Source: a bacterium
GTDB lineage: Bacteria; Patescibacteriota; Patescibacteriia; UBA1558; S5-K13
Assembly (NCBI GenBank): GCA_029555085.1
Contig: JAKPTO010000026.1
Span: 1 to 37,216, forward strand
Reading direction: 5' to 3'
Length of the DNA stretch: 37,216 nucleotides
The notes under the pieces were generated by a model. It was given only the letters and a program-made list of their open reading frames with translations. It was not told the origin of the DNA and ran no database searches. The stretch's first letter is position 1, and each line of letters starts with the position of its first letter. The translations under genes were made by a program, and so were the position numbers. This document shows positions 1 to 10,086 of the stretch, piece by piece.

Positions 1-2262
1 GATAAACTAAAAGGAAATCATGAAAATTGGACAGATGAACAAAACATAATAACACCATTTGAATCTGGTTCTGAGATATTTGGCCATTCTAAGATGTTTA
101 AATATATTTTTAGAGAAGACATTACTAAACATGATGCTTTATATGACTTTTTAAGAATAATAGATTTGTATAATGCATCTGGATTATCTTCAAATGAATT
201 TTTTAATAACATACTACAACAAGTTAAAGATGATACCTCTAATTATGAATCTGGTGCTTCATATCATTTATTAAATAATATTGCTAGAAATGTAAATATT
301 AATTTTGAAGAAACATTACAGAAAGCAAAACAATATGAATTACCAACACTAAATCAACTATTAGAAAGCATATCTAGTTCACAAGACATCTTTTCATCTT
401 GGAAAATGTTAAAAAAATACAATGAATTATGTAGTATCTTAAACAAAAGTGAAGTATTAGAACAGTTAAAAGGATTAAAAGAAACTGGGGGAAGTATAGA
501 TCTGCATAACTACATAGAAACTTTAGCATTTCATCCAAACATTGCTATGGCTAAAGTTATACAATTCTGGAAAAATCCAGAAGAATTTTTAGAAATTAAT
601 GACACTCTCACACCAGATGATGTTCATAACAGAAAAAAACCATCCAACTATGTTGATATTCCAAACCTTGATTTATCAGCTAAAGAGCTAAGAGATGCGC
701 TTGTTGAGGGTTATTATGATCACTTACAAGTATTTGAACCGCTTGAAATTAATTACAAAATACTTACTGAAGGTAAATACAAAGATAAGGAATTAAATGA
801 ATTAATATCAATAGCAGTAGGAAAAAGAAGTGAAAGAATAAAAGGAGAAGCAAAGAATCCAGATAAACTATTTTCTGAATTTCAAAAACTATTTAAAAAA
901 AATGGAATAAATTTAACTGAATATCTTCGAGATACAGCAGTTGATAAAAAACAACAAGAAGATGTAGTAAATAGCATAAAAAAACAAATAATGGATTTGG
1001 TGTATGATAAAAATATTGGCCTTAAAGATGATAGAAAGTTTGAAGAATATCGTGCAGTAATAAATTTAAAATCAGATCCAAATGGTGTTGTTGCTGGTAA
1101 TGATACTGCTTGCTGTATGCCATTTGGAAGTGGAAAAAACAATATATATACATTTAATCCAATTTGTTCACTATTTACAGTTCGAAGACTTGTATCAGTA
1201 GATGAAAATGGAAAAAAACAATGGAAAACTGTTGCTCAAAGTGTTTTGACAGAAAACATAGACATAGAAAAAAATATATCAGGAGTAATAGACAAATTAA
1301 ATCAATCTGATGTACATATGCACGATATTGTAGATGATCAAGCTTTGTTAGATAAACCAGGCGTGATTACTTGCGACAACATAGAGGTTGAGCATAACTT
1401 TGAATCAAAAGCAGGTAGTTTTAACATATTAAAACATATATATTTAGATTATTTCAAAGAATATATTAAACGATTTGCAAAAACACATAACCTAGATGAA
1501 AACAGGGTAATAGTAGGATTAGGAAGCACAGATGCAAATATTTCATATGATAGAATAGAAAATACATATGCTCCAAAAGCACCTGTTGGTTACAGTGATA
1601 ATTTACATAATAAAGCTATGTTACTTGACTTAAGTAAATATCAAGGTAGTAATATGTTTGCATCAAGAGATGTAAGAATTCAAGAAAAGAAAGCAAAAAT
1701 AAAAGAACAAGAACAAATTGATTTACCTAAAGGTGTTACTGAACTTACATTTAAAGATTCAATTCCTGTTGCATACATAGAAGGAAAAGCATACAAAGAT
1801 AATCAAAAATTGATTGAATATTTACATAACATGGAAAATGCTTTAATTGCCAAAGATGTTTACAATACTTACAAAGGTAAACCTAATATGAGCTTTAAAT
1901 ACACTGGAAGTGATAGAAAAATGCATGGATATATTCTTGCATATGAAGGTAAGATGGATAAAGAAGATAAGGACTCAAAAGATATTGTTTATGTATCAGA
2001 TCTTGCTTCAGATGGTAATTTAAGAGCCGGAGGATCATTAATACTAGCTTTTGCAGAAGCATACAAAAAACACCATATTGATAAAAATAATATAATTCCA
2101 ATTCTTGCCCAATTTAGAGAAAAAACATCATATCAGATTATAGCTAAACAACTAGAAAAATTGACTAAAGATACTGGTATTGAATTTGAAACAGAAGAAT
2201 TAGATTCTTACAAAGTTGGAGATGATACAATGCATGAAGTGATTATACGGAAGAAGAAATAG
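1..2262 (+). CDS. Large uncharacterised protein, 5'-truncated by the window edge; C-terminus faintly GNAT-like
   Basis: Frame is open from base 1 (DKLKGNHENWTDEQNIITPFESGSEIFGHSKMFKYIF...), so the ORF-track start at 94 is probably internal. Contains GNDTACCMPFGSGKNNIYTFNP and a C-terminal VYVSDLASDGNLRAGGSLILAFAEAY segment resembling a GNAT acetyl-CoA-binding motif. Confidence 0.85.
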   Translation, partial: DKLKGNHENWTDEQNIITPFESGSEIFGHSKMFKYIFREDITKHDALYDFLRIIDLYNASGLSSNEFFNNILQQVKDDTSNYESGASYHLLNNIARNVNINFEETLQKAKQYELPTLNQLLESISSSQDIFSSWKMLKKYNELCSILNKSEVLEQLKGLKETGGSIDLHNYIETLAFHPNIAMAKVIQFWKNPEEFLEINDTLTPDDVHNRKKPSNYVDIPNLDLSAKELRDALVEGYYDHLQVFEPLEINYKILTEGKYKDKELNELISIAVGKRSERIKGEAKNPDKLFSEFQKLFKKNGINLTEYLRDTAVDKKQQEDVVNSIKKQIMDLVYDKNIGLKDDRKFEEYRAVINLKSDPNGVVAGNDTACCMPFGSGKNNIYTFNPICSLFTVRRLVSVDENGKKQWKTVAQSVLTENIDIEKNISGVIDKLNQSDVHMHDIVDDQALLDKPGVITCDNIEVEHNFESKAGSFNILKHIYLDYFKEYIKRFAKTHNLDENRVIVGLGSTDANISYDRIENTYAPKAPVGYSDNLHNKAMLLDLSKYQGSNMFASRDVRIQEKKAKIKEQEQIDLPKGVTELTFKDSIPVAYIEGKAYKDNQKLIEYLHNMENALIAKDVYNTYKGKPNMSFKYTGSDRKMHGYILAYEGKMDKEDKDSKDIVYVSDLASDGNLRAGGSLILAFAEAYKKHHIDKNNIIPILAQFREKTSYQIIAKQLEKLTKDTGIEFETEELDSYKVGDDTMHEVIIRKKK

Positions 2263-2304
2263 ATAGTTTTAGGTGTTGGTTGTAAAATTTATTTACGACA
2301 TTCA

Positions 2305-2332
2305 AAAATACACAACTAATCTGTGTATTTTT
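2305..2332 (+). terminator. Intrinsic terminator after the first CDS
   Basis: AAAATACACA-actaatc-TGTGTATTTTT hairpin followed by a T-rich run. Confidence 0.75.
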
Positions 2333-2354
2333 ATTTTATATTTATTCATAAATC

Positions 2355-2363
2355 TGTTATAAT
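2355..2363 (+). promoter_or_regulatory. Extended -10 promoter upstream of TspO-like gene
   Basis: TGtTATAAT, about 27 nt before the ATG at 2391. Confidence 0.5.
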
Positions 2364-2390
2364 TACATTATAAAATTAACTACAACAAAT

Positions 2391-2882
2391 ATGTTATTTT
2401 TTCGTAAAAAAAAGAAATTATCCGATGCAATAATACTTACAATAGCGCTAGTAATCCCTCAAATAGCTGGACTAGTTGGTTCGCTTTATACAATACCAAA
2501 TATAAAATCATGGCACTCTTCTTTAAACAAACCATGGTTTAGTCCACCAAATTGGATCTTTGCTCCTGTATGGATAATACTTTTTTTATTAATGGGAATT
2601 GCATCATTTTTGGTTTATAAAAGCAATAGCAAGTTAAAAAATAAAGCACTACAATTATATTTCGCGCAACTTACATTAAATATAATGTGGTCTGTTGTTT
2701 TTTTTGGCGCACACAATCCATTAGGTGGTTTTCTCGTAATAGCTGCATTGTGGATTGAAATAGCATATACAATGGATGTCTTTTACAAGGTTAATAAAAC
2801 TGCTGGTTATTTATTTATCCCATATTTTTTATGGGTAACATTTGCATCAATATTAAATTTTTCAATTTATATTCTAAATTAA
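2391..2882 (+). CDS. tspO: TspO/MBR family tryptophan-rich sensory protein
   Basis: Five-TM pattern with SLYTIPNIKSWHSSLNKPWFSPPNWIFAPVW and LYFAQLTLNIMWSVVFFGAHNP, typical TspO motifs. Confidence 0.9.
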   Translation: MLFFRKKKKLSDAIILTIALVIPQIAGLVGSLYTIPNIKSWHSSLNKPWFSPPNWIFAPVWIILFLLMGIASFLVYKSNSKLKNKALQLYFAQLTLNIMWSVVFFGAHNPLGGFLVIAALWIEIAYTMDVFYKVNKTAGYLFIPYFLWVTFASILNFSIYILN

Positions 2883-2899
2883 TCATTATATATAAATAA

Positions 2900-3160
2900 A
2901 TGAAATCTAAAAAACAAAACAACTGTAAAGCATTTTGTGCAAAAGGAAAAGAAATAATAAATAGTATCAAAAAAATCACAAAAGCAAAAAATGCAAGAAG
3001 AATAATAATAAAAAATTCAAAAGATAAAAAAATTATTGCAATTCCGCTTGCAGTAGGAATAATTATAGTGATATTAATACCTTTATTAATTGCGCTTGGA
3101 ATCCTCGTAGCTCTTATTACAAAATGTACAATTATATTTGAAAAGAACCAAGAAAAATAA
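2900..3160 (+). CDS. Small membrane protein, DUF4342-like
   Basis: Basic N-terminus, RRIIIKNSKDKKIIAIPLAVGIIIVILIPLLIALGILVALITKCTIIFE resembles DUF4342. Overlaps the next start by 1 nt. Confidence 0.65.
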   Translation: MKSKKQNNCKAFCAKGKEIINSIKKITKAKNARRIIIKNSKDKKIIAIPLAVGIIIVILIPLLIALGILVALITKCTIIFEKNQEK

Positions 3161-4158
3161 TGACAAAAAAATTTAATATTCCCTTTGTGAATTGTCATAC
3201 TCATGCTTCAATGATTGCTTTCCGTGGTTTAGCAGAGGATATGACGCTAGACAAATGGTTAAATGATTGTATTTGGCCAAAAGAAGCAGAAAATGTAAAT
3301 CAAAAATTTGTATACAAAAATTCACTACTTGCTATAAAGGAAATGAAAAAAAATAACATATCAATTTTTGCTGATATGTATTTTTTTGAGATGGAAACCG
3401 CTCGTGCTTGTGAGAAATTAAAAATGCATGCAGTTTTAGGCGAAGGAATACTAGATTTCAAAACTCCCAGCGCAGAAAACTCCGAAAAAGCACTTAAAAT
3501 AACACGAAAATTACTTGAAAAATATAAAAATAATCAATATATAAAAATTTCCGTCTGTCCTCATTCAATTTATACAGTTTCAAAAAAAACCTTAATAAAA
3601 GCTAAAGAATTGGCAAAAAAATATAATTCGATTTATCATATTCATTTATCTGAAACAAAAAAAGAATTTGATGATTGTGTTAAAAAAAATAAATGCACTC
3701 CAGTTGAGTATTTGAATAATTTAAATATTTTGGACAACATGACGCTTTTAGCTCATTGTGTTTATTTAACTGATAATGATATAAAAATTTTAGCAGAAAA
3801 AAAAGTAAATGTTTGTCACTGCCCACTTAGTAACTTGAAATTAGGTTCTGGAATTGCGCCAATTTCAAAAATGATTGATGCTGGAATAAATGTATGTTTA
3901 GGAACAGATGGACCAGCTTCTTCAAATAGATTAGATATATTAGAAGCTGGAAAGTTTGCGGGATTATTACAGAAAGGAATTACAAATGACGCATCGGTTC
4001 TTCCCGGAAAATTAATTCTAGAAATGATGAGTGTAAACGGATTAAAAGCGCTTCACATAAATGAAATAAATGGAAAAACCATAAAACACATTCAAAGACA
4101 GATTGATGAAATGAAAGATTATAGTTTTATTTATAATTTAAATATAAACGAATTATAA
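3160..4158 (+). CDS. Amidohydrolase, MTA/SAH deaminase-like (mtaD/chlorohydrolase family), lacking flanking composite domain
   Basis: NCHTHASM, FRGLAEDMTLDKWL, HIHLSETKKE, LLAHCVYLTDNDI, LGTDGPASSN metal/catalytic motifs. Confidence 0.85.
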   Translation: MTKKFNIPFVNCHTHASMIAFRGLAEDMTLDKWLNDCIWPKEAENVNQKFVYKNSLLAIKEMKKNNISIFADMYFFEMETARACEKLKMHAVLGEGILDFKTPSAENSEKALKITRKLLEKYKNNQYIKISVCPHSIYTVSKKTLIKAKELAKKYNSIYHIHLSETKKEFDDCVKKNKCTPVEYLNNLNILDNMTLLAHCVYLTDNDIKILAEKKVNVCHCPLSNLKLGSGIAPISKMIDAGINVCLGTDGPASSNRLDILEAGKFAGLLQKGITNDASVLPGKLILEMMSVNGLKALHINEINGKTIKHIQRQIDEMKDYSFIYNLNINEL

Positions 4159-4209
4159 ATTTTAATAAATCTGGACTAATTTGATCTATTTTTTATTTAT
4201 CTTATATTT

Positions 4210-4218
4210 TGCTATAAT
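4210..4218 (+). promoter_or_regulatory. Extended -10 of rarA placing the TSS at or near the ATG
   Basis: TGcTATAAT with 6 nt (tcctat) before ATG at 4225. Confidence 0.6.
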
Positions 4219-4224
4219 TCCTAT

Positions 4225-5433
4225 ATGGAAACACATAAAGCACCACTTGCTGATCGCATGAGGCCTCAAAAATTTGAGGATTTTTTGGGTCAAGATGAAA
4301 TATTAGGAGAAGGAAAATTACTGCGTCGCGCAATTGAGCAGGATGTAATTCCGTCAATGATTTTCTGGGGACCGCCAGGAAGTGGGAAAACAACGCTTGC
4401 GTCAATTATTGCAAAAATTACAAAATCAGAATTCAAGGAATTAAGCGCAACTCAATCTGGCGTAAAAGAATTAAAAACTATAATTGACAAAGCAATCGAA
4501 GGAAAAAGATTAGGACTAAAAACAATTTTATTTATTGATGAAATTCATCGCTGGAACAAAAAACAACAAGATGCATTACTCCCACATGTAGAAAGGGGGA
4601 ATATAATTTTAATCGGGGCAACAACAGAAAATCCAAGTTTTGAAGTTATAAGCGCCCTACTTTCACGATGCCGAGTTTTTGTTTTGAAGCAACTAGAAGT
4701 AGAGCATTTGGAACAAATTATAAAAAACGCATTAAAAGATAAGGATAGGGGATTAGGCAATCTTAATTTAAAAATTGATAAACCAACAATAAAACTACTA
4801 GCTCAAATGTCAAATGGCGATGCAAGAACAGCGCTCAATGTAATTGAATATGCGTCTACATTTTCAAAAGACAATAAAATCACAAAAAATGAATTAAAAG
4901 AAGCATTTCAAAAATCATATTTAATGTACGATAAAAACGGCGAAGAGCATTATAATGTTATTTCAGCGCTTCATAAATCAATGCGTGGTGGAGATGCAAA
5001 TGCATCCATTTATTGGCTTGCGAGAATGATTGAGGCGGGCGAAGATCCACTTTACATTGCAAGACGAATTATAAGATTCGCATCAGAGGATATTGGACTC
5101 GCAAATTCTCGCGCACTAGAGCAAGCTGTCGCGTGTTATCAAGCATGTCATTTTATAGGATATCCGGAATGTAATGTAATTTTAGCTCAGGCAGTAGTAT
5201 ATATGGCAAAATGTAAAAAATCAAATGAACTATATACTGGATACAACAAAGTAAAAGATGATGTAATTAAATTTGGTAATTTACCCGTCCCACTTCATAT
5301 CAGAAACGCTCCCACAAAATTAATGAAAGAATTAGGATATGCAAAAAATTATAAGTATAGCCCTGATTATAATTACAAAGAAGAGCAAACTTATTTACCA
5401 GAAAAATTAAAAAATAAAAAATATATCAAGTGA
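4225..5433 (+). CDS. rarA: Replication-associated recombination protein A (AAA+ ATPase, MgsA/RarA)
   Basis: PLADRMRPQKFEDFLGQDEILGEGKLLRRAIE, Walker A GPPGSGKTT, FIDEIHRWNKKQQDALLPHVE, ATTENPSFEV. Confidence 0.95.
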   Translation: METHKAPLADRMRPQKFEDFLGQDEILGEGKLLRRAIEQDVIPSMIFWGPPGSGKTTLASIIAKITKSEFKELSATQSGVKELKTIIDKAIEGKRLGLKTILFIDEIHRWNKKQQDALLPHVERGNIILIGATTENPSFEVISALLSRCRVFVLKQLEVEHLEQIIKNALKDKDRGLGNLNLKIDKPTIKLLAQMSNGDARTALNVIEYASTFSKDNKITKNELKEAFQKSYLMYDKNGEEHYNVISALHKSMRGGDANASIYWLARMIEAGEDPLYIARRIIRFASEDIGLANSRALEQAVACYQACHFIGYPECNVILAQAVVYMAKCKKSNELYTGYNKVKDDVIKFGNLPVPLHIRNAPTKLMKELGYAKNYKYSPDYNYKEEQTYLPEKLKNKKYIK

Positions 5434-5499
5434 GGTTGAAATAATAATTTTTTCAAATTTCATATTTCGAAATTATTTTAAACTTAATAATCTAAAATT

Positions 5500-6165
5500 A
5501 TGTTGACACTAAAACAAGTCAAAGAAAACAAATTTGTTCAAGAATTCATAACTCAATCAGAAAAATATTTAGACGCAATTGGTTATACAGATCATGGTAG
5601 ACGTCATGTTAATATTGTTTCAGATCGCGCTAGATCGCTCGCAAAAGCGATTGGATTATCCGAACAAGAACAGGAAATGTGCGCAATTGTCGGCTATTGT
5701 CATGATATGGGAAACTTCATGGGCAGAACAAAGCATCATTATTGGTCTTCCATGCTATTTATGCAAACATTTCTAAGAGAAACTGATGATCCGCAAGAAC
5801 TAGCAACAATTATGCAAGCAATTGCGTCTCATGATAAAGATGAATTAAAAATTGTAAGCGCAGTTTCTGCAATTTTAATTCTTGCTGATAAATCAGATGT
5901 ACACCGCACCAGAGTAAAAACTAAAAAAACAATTGATAGAAATAGTGACATTCATGATAGGGTAAATTACGCTGCAATAAAAAATGATTTTTCTGTTAAT
6001 AAATTAAAAAAAGATATAAAATTAAAAATCCAAATTGACACAAAACTTACGAACGCAATGGATTATTTTGAAATATTTATAGCGCGTATGACATTTTGTA
6101 AATTAGCAGCTGACTATTTAGGTTATAATTTCACTCTTATAATAAATAATTTTAAATTATCTTAA
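5500..6165 (+). CDS. HD-domain phosphohydrolase
   Basis: DHGRRHVNIV ... VGYCHDMGN ... KHHYWSS ... ASHDKDE HD-type metal-binding pattern. Confidence 0.75.
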   Translation: MLTLKQVKENKFVQEFITQSEKYLDAIGYTDHGRRHVNIVSDRARSLAKAIGLSEQEQEMCAIVGYCHDMGNFMGRTKHHYWSSMLFMQTFLRETDDPQELATIMQAIASHDKDELKIVSAVSAILILADKSDVHRTRVKTKKTIDRNSDIHDRVNYAAIKNDFSVNKLKKDIKLKIQIDTKLTNAMDYFEIFIARMTFCKLAADYLGYNFTLIINNFKLS

Positions 6166-6168
6166 AAA

Positions 6169-6804
6169 ATGAAAAATAAAACTCAAATACTTTTAATTCA
6201 CGGTGGATCAACTTTTAAAAATTATAAAGATTATTTAAAATTTTTAAAAACAAGAAAAATATCAATAAAAGAAAAAATTGACTGGCGAAATGAGTATCTT
6301 AGCAATGCGCTAGGTAAAAATTTTGAAATTATAAAACCAAAAATGCCATCAAAAGATAATGCAAAATACAATGAGTGGAAAATCCATTTTGAAAAATATT
6401 TTCAATTTATAAAAGATAATATAATCTTAATAGGAATTTCATTGGGGGGAATATTTCTAGCTAAATATTTATCTGAAAATAAATTTCCTAAAAAAATATT
6501 ATCTGTTTATTTGATTTGCCCTCCATTTGACAATACATTATCAAAAGAGAATTTAGTTGGAGGATTTAAATTAAAACCAGATTTATCAAAAATAGAAAAG
6601 AATTGTGATAATATAAAATTATTATTTTCAAAAAATGACGATATTGTACCGATATCGCACGCTTATAAATATAAAAAATTGCTAAAAAATGCAAAAATAA
6701 TAATATACAAAAATAAAAATGGGCATTTCAAAATATCAAAATTTCCCGAACTTATAAAGATGATAAAAAATGATCTAAAACATAAAATAAAAAATACTAA
6801 ATAA
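6169..6804 (+). CDS. Alpha/beta hydrolase (RBBP9/YdeN-like)
   Basis: LLIHGGSTFKN, nucleophile elbow GISLGG, late DDIVPISHA and NGHF. Confidence 0.7.
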   Translation: MKNKTQILLIHGGSTFKNYKDYLKFLKTRKISIKEKIDWRNEYLSNALGKNFEIIKPKMPSKDNAKYNEWKIHFEKYFQFIKDNIILIGISLGGIFLAKYLSENKFPKKILSVYLICPPFDNTLSKENLVGGFKLKPDLSKIEKNCDNIKLLFSKNDDIVPISHAYKYKKLLKNAKIIIYKNKNGHFKISKFPELIKMIKNDLKHKIKNTK

Positions 6805-6861
6805 CAAATTAATCGAAAATTAAAAATAGTAAATTAAAAATATTTTCACATTTGACAAAAT

Positions 6862-6890
6862 AAAAATATTCGTTCTCAGCGAATTTTTTT
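6862..6890 (+). terminator. Intrinsic terminator
   Basis: ATTCG-ttctcag-CGAAT followed by TTTTTT. Confidence 0.65.
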
Positions 6891-6949
6891 AAATTTCTAA
6901 AATACTAGACATTGTGGTAAAATATATATATTAAACACTAAATAAACAA

Positions 6950-7579
6950 ATGTACCTTTTCTTTGATACAGAAACAACCGGATTACCAATTAACTGGAAT
7001 GCTCCTATTTCAGATTTTTCTAACTGGCCAAGAATAGTTCAAATCGCATGGGCTCACTATGATGAAAATGGCAAAGAAATAAAATCTAAATCTTATATTA
7101 TAAAACCTGAAAATTTTTTTATTCCAATAGAGTCGGCTAGAGTGCATGGAATCACTACTGAAATAGCAAACGAAAAAGGCGTTGCTATAAAAGCTGTCCT
7201 AAACGAGCTAACTAGAGCATTAAAAGAAGCAGAATATTTAATAGCTCATAATATAAGTTTTGACGAAAAAATTGTTGGCGCAGAATACTTGAGAAAAAAT
7301 ATGCCCAATGCAGTTCAATTTAAAAACAAAATATGCACAATGGAATCATCGGTTGATTTTTGTAAAATTCCAGGGAATGATAAGTATAAATTTCCGAAAC
7401 TTGAAGAACTATATTATATATTATTCAAAAATCATTTTTCAAATGCTCATGATGCGCTTGTAGATGTAAAAGCTTGCGCAAAATGTTTTTTTGAACTTAA
7501 AAAATTAGGTGTTATAAAAATTCATGAGAAAAAACAAGAAATAAAATCTCTATTACAACAAAGTATTTTTAACTTTTAA
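6950..7579 (+). CDS. 3'-5' exonuclease, DnaQ/Pol III epsilon-like
   Basis: FFDTETTGLP, HNISFDEKIVGAE, NAHDALVDVKACAKCFFEL Exo I-III motifs. Confidence 0.85.
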   Translation: MYLFFDTETTGLPINWNAPISDFSNWPRIVQIAWAHYDENGKEIKSKSYIIKPENFFIPIESARVHGITTEIANEKGVAIKAVLNELTRALKEAEYLIAHNISFDEKIVGAEYLRKNMPNAVQFKNKICTMESSVDFCKIPGNDKYKFPKLEELYYILFKNHFSNAHDALVDVKACAKCFFELKKLGVIKIHEKKQEIKSLLQQSIFNF

Positions 7580-7581
7580 TT

Positions 7582-8577
7582 ATGAATTTAGAAAAATTGG
7601 AACAATTATTAAAAGACGAAAAAAAATATCGTCTTTTTCAGATTAAAAAAGCAATTTTTGTTGATTTAATAGAAGACCCACATTTGATTTCATCTTTACC
7701 AAAAGAACTCCGTGAAAAATTAAACAAAGAGCTAGATTTAAAAATAAATGCTAAACTTTTTGAGTCGCAAAAAACAAACACAAAAAAAATTTTAATAACA
7801 TTAAATGACTCATCACAAATTGAATCAGTTTTAATGCAATATGAAAGCGGTAGAAATACGGTTTGTGTTTCTTGCCAAGTTGGTTGTCCGATGAATTGTT
7901 CATTTTGTCTTACGGGACAAATGGGATTTAAAAGAAATTTAACTGTATCTGAAATAATAGAACAAGTTTTGTACTTCCAAAGATTGTTAAAAAAACACAA
8001 TGATAGTGTTAAAAATATCGTATTTATGGGAATGGGAGAACCAATGTTAAATTACGAAAATGTAATTAGCGCTATAAAAATATTAAACGATAAAGATGCT
8101 TTTAATATTGGTGCAAGAAAAATTTCAATTTCAACCTGTGGAATAGTTAATGGTATTAATAAATTAGGAGATGAAAATATTCAATCAAATTTAGCAATTT
8201 CACTTCACGCGCCAAATGATAAAATAAGATCAAAAATCATGCCAATAAACAACAAAGACAATATTGAAAGCATACTAAAAGCTGTGAAAAATTATATTAA
8301 AACAACAAACAGAAAAGTAATGTTTGAATATGCTTTAATAGATGGAATCAATGATAGTGAAAAAAACGCTCTAGAATTAGCAAAATTAATGAAAAATAAA
8401 CTATTTATGGTAAATCTCATAAAGTACAACAAAACCGGCGTTTACAAATCGCCAAAAACTGAAGTTATAAAAAAATTTAAAGATATTTTAATAAAAAATG
8501 GCGTAAATGTAACTGAAAGATACAGATTTGGAGAGGAAATTAACGCTGCATGTGGACAATTAGCTGGAAAATCCTAA
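7582..8577 (+). CDS. rlmN: 23S rRNA (adenine2503-C2)-methyltransferase, radical SAM
   Basis: CVSCQVGCPMNCSFCLTGQMGFKRNLT, GMGEPMLNYENV, ISTCGIV, ISLHAPND, AACGQLA. Confidence 0.95.
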   Translation: MNLEKLEQLLKDEKKYRLFQIKKAIFVDLIEDPHLISSLPKELREKLNKELDLKINAKLFESQKTNTKKILITLNDSSQIESVLMQYESGRNTVCVSCQVGCPMNCSFCLTGQMGFKRNLTVSEIIEQVLYFQRLLKKHNDSVKNIVFMGMGEPMLNYENVISAIKILNDKDAFNIGARKISISTCGIVNGINKLGDENIQSNLAISLHAPNDKIRSKIMPINNKDNIESILKAVKNYIKTTNRKVMFEYALIDGINDSEKNALELAKLMKNKLFMVNLIKYNKTGVYKSPKTEVIKKFKDILIKNGVNVTERYRFGEEINAACGQLAGKS

Positions 8578-8600
8578 AACTTTAATTTTAGACCTATTTA

Positions 8601-8609
8601 TGATAAAAT
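8601..8609 (+). promoter_or_regulatory. Extended -10 promoter upstream of thioredoxin reductase operon
   Basis: TGaTAAAAT; followed by hairpin TACTGA-cataa-TCAGTA in the leader. Confidence 0.45.
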
Positions 8610-8635
8610 ACTGACATAATCAGTAATTTTTTATT

Positions 8636-9559
8636 ATGGAAAATACATATGATTTAGTAATTATTGGTACTGGGCCAGCTGGTTACACTGCTTCTATTTA
8701 TGCATCAAGATATAAGTTGAAAAATGTAATAATTGGGGAGATTTTTGGTGGCTATGTAACACAAGCTCATATCGTTGCTAATTTTCCTTCTGAGGAAGAA
8801 ATTGAAGGCACAAAACTCGCGGAAAAAATGCATAACCATGCAAAAAACCTTGGAGCAAAAATAATTCAACAAAAAGTAATTAATATCAAAAAAAACGATA
8901 ATAATTTTGAAATTACAACTGATGATAATAAAACCTTTACTGGGAAAGCAGTTATTATAGCAATCGGCACAAAACAAAGAAAATTAGGATTAAAAAACGA
9001 ATCAGAATTTGTTGGTCGTGGAGTTTCATATTGTACTACTTGTGACGCAATGTTTTTTAAAAATAAAACAGTCGCGGTTTTGGGCGGTTCAGACAGTGCA
9101 AACAAAGCATCTCTTTATTTAACAGATATTGCAAAAAATGTTTATCAAATTTATAGAGGCAAAGAACTCAGGGGCGACAAAAAGCAAATTGAAAGTATTC
9201 TTGAAAATAAAAAAATTCAAGTCATTTATGAAACAAATATAATTGAATTGCAAGGCGATAAAAAATTACAAAAAATAAAATTAGACAAAGAATTTAATGG
9301 AAATCTAGAATTGGAAATTGACGGATTATTTATAGAAATAGGATCTGAGCCAGAATACGGACTTATAGAAAAACTTAATTTAAAAACAGATGATTTGGGA
9401 TTTATAATTGTAGAAAAAGATCAAAAAACAAATGTTGAAGGAGTTTTTGCAGCAGGTGATATTACAAATGCTAGTGGTAATTTTCGACAAATTATAACAG
9501 CATGCGCTCAAGGAGCAATATCTGCAAACTCAGCTTATAATTATATAAAATCCAAATAA
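8636..9559 (+). CDS. trxB: Thioredoxin reductase-like FAD/NAD(P) oxidoreductase
   Basis: GTGPAGYTASIYASRY, redox motif CTTCDAMFF, AVLGGSDSANKAS, GVFAAGDITN. Confidence 0.9.
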   Translation: MENTYDLVIIGTGPAGYTASIYASRYKLKNVIIGEIFGGYVTQAHIVANFPSEEEIEGTKLAEKMHNHAKNLGAKIIQQKVINIKKNDNNFEITTDDNKTFTGKAVIIAIGTKQRKLGLKNESEFVGRGVSYCTTCDAMFFKNKTVAVLGGSDSANKASLYLTDIAKNVYQIYRGKELRGDKKQIESILENKKIQVIYETNIIELQGDKKLQKIKLDKEFNGNLELEIDGLFIEIGSEPEYGLIEKLNLKTDDLGFIIVEKDQKTNVEGVFAAGDITNASGNFRQIITACAQGAISANSAYNYIKSK

Positions 9560-10086
9560 TGAGATTATTTTTAGCAATTAAACCAGATTTAGAAGCACAA
9601 GAAAAATTGTATAAACAAATACAAACTCTCCCACAAAATTCAAATTTAAAACCAGTAAAATTACAAGATTTACACATAACATTACAATTTTTCGGAGAAG
9701 TAGAGGATAGTAGAATTAATGAGTTAATATGCCTTATAAATGACAATTTAGACACAAAAGATTTCAAAATAAAAACACAGAACTCAATATTTTTCCCAAA
9801 ATATGGAGACACAAAAATAATAGGAATCAAATGTTTTATTCCAGATAAAGAATTTCAAAGTATTTTAAAATTGAACAAAAAATGTGTTCAATTTAATTTC
9901 TCAAAAGAGGAGAGGAGATTCATACCACACATAACAATTTTTAGAGTAAATGGAGTTATAAACAAAGATAATTATAATATATCAACAAACATAGATTTTT
10001 GTGTAAAAAAACTTGACTTAATAAAAAGCGATTTAACGCCATCTGGACCAATTTATACAACAATAAAAGAATTTAAATTAAAATGA
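9559..10086 (+). CDS. thpR: RNA 2',3'-cyclic phosphodiesterase (2'-5' RNA ligase family)
   Basis: MRLFLAIKP, two H-x-T/S motifs DLHITLQFFGE and PHITIFRV. Confidence 0.9.
   Translation: MRLFLAIKPDLEAQEKLYKQIQTLPQNSNLKPVKLQDLHITLQFFGEVEDSRINELICLINDNLDTKDFKIKTQNSIFFPKYGDTKIIGIKCFIPDKEFQSILKLNKKCVQFNFSKEERRFIPHITIFRVNGVINKDNYNISTNIDFCVKKLDLIKSDLTPSGPIYTTIKEFKLK

Noticed and set aside
882-1142. Antisense ORFs within large CDSs (e.g. 882-1142, 1895-2101, 7638-8000, 13018-13341, 14295-14585, 30048-30326)
   Set aside because: Each lies opposite a well-supported conserved gene and shows no family motifs.
2815-3204. 129-aa minus ORF opposite tspO 3' end and the DUF4342-like gene
   Set aside because: Mirror of an A/K-rich and hydrophobic coding region; no motifs and conflicts with better plus-strand genes.
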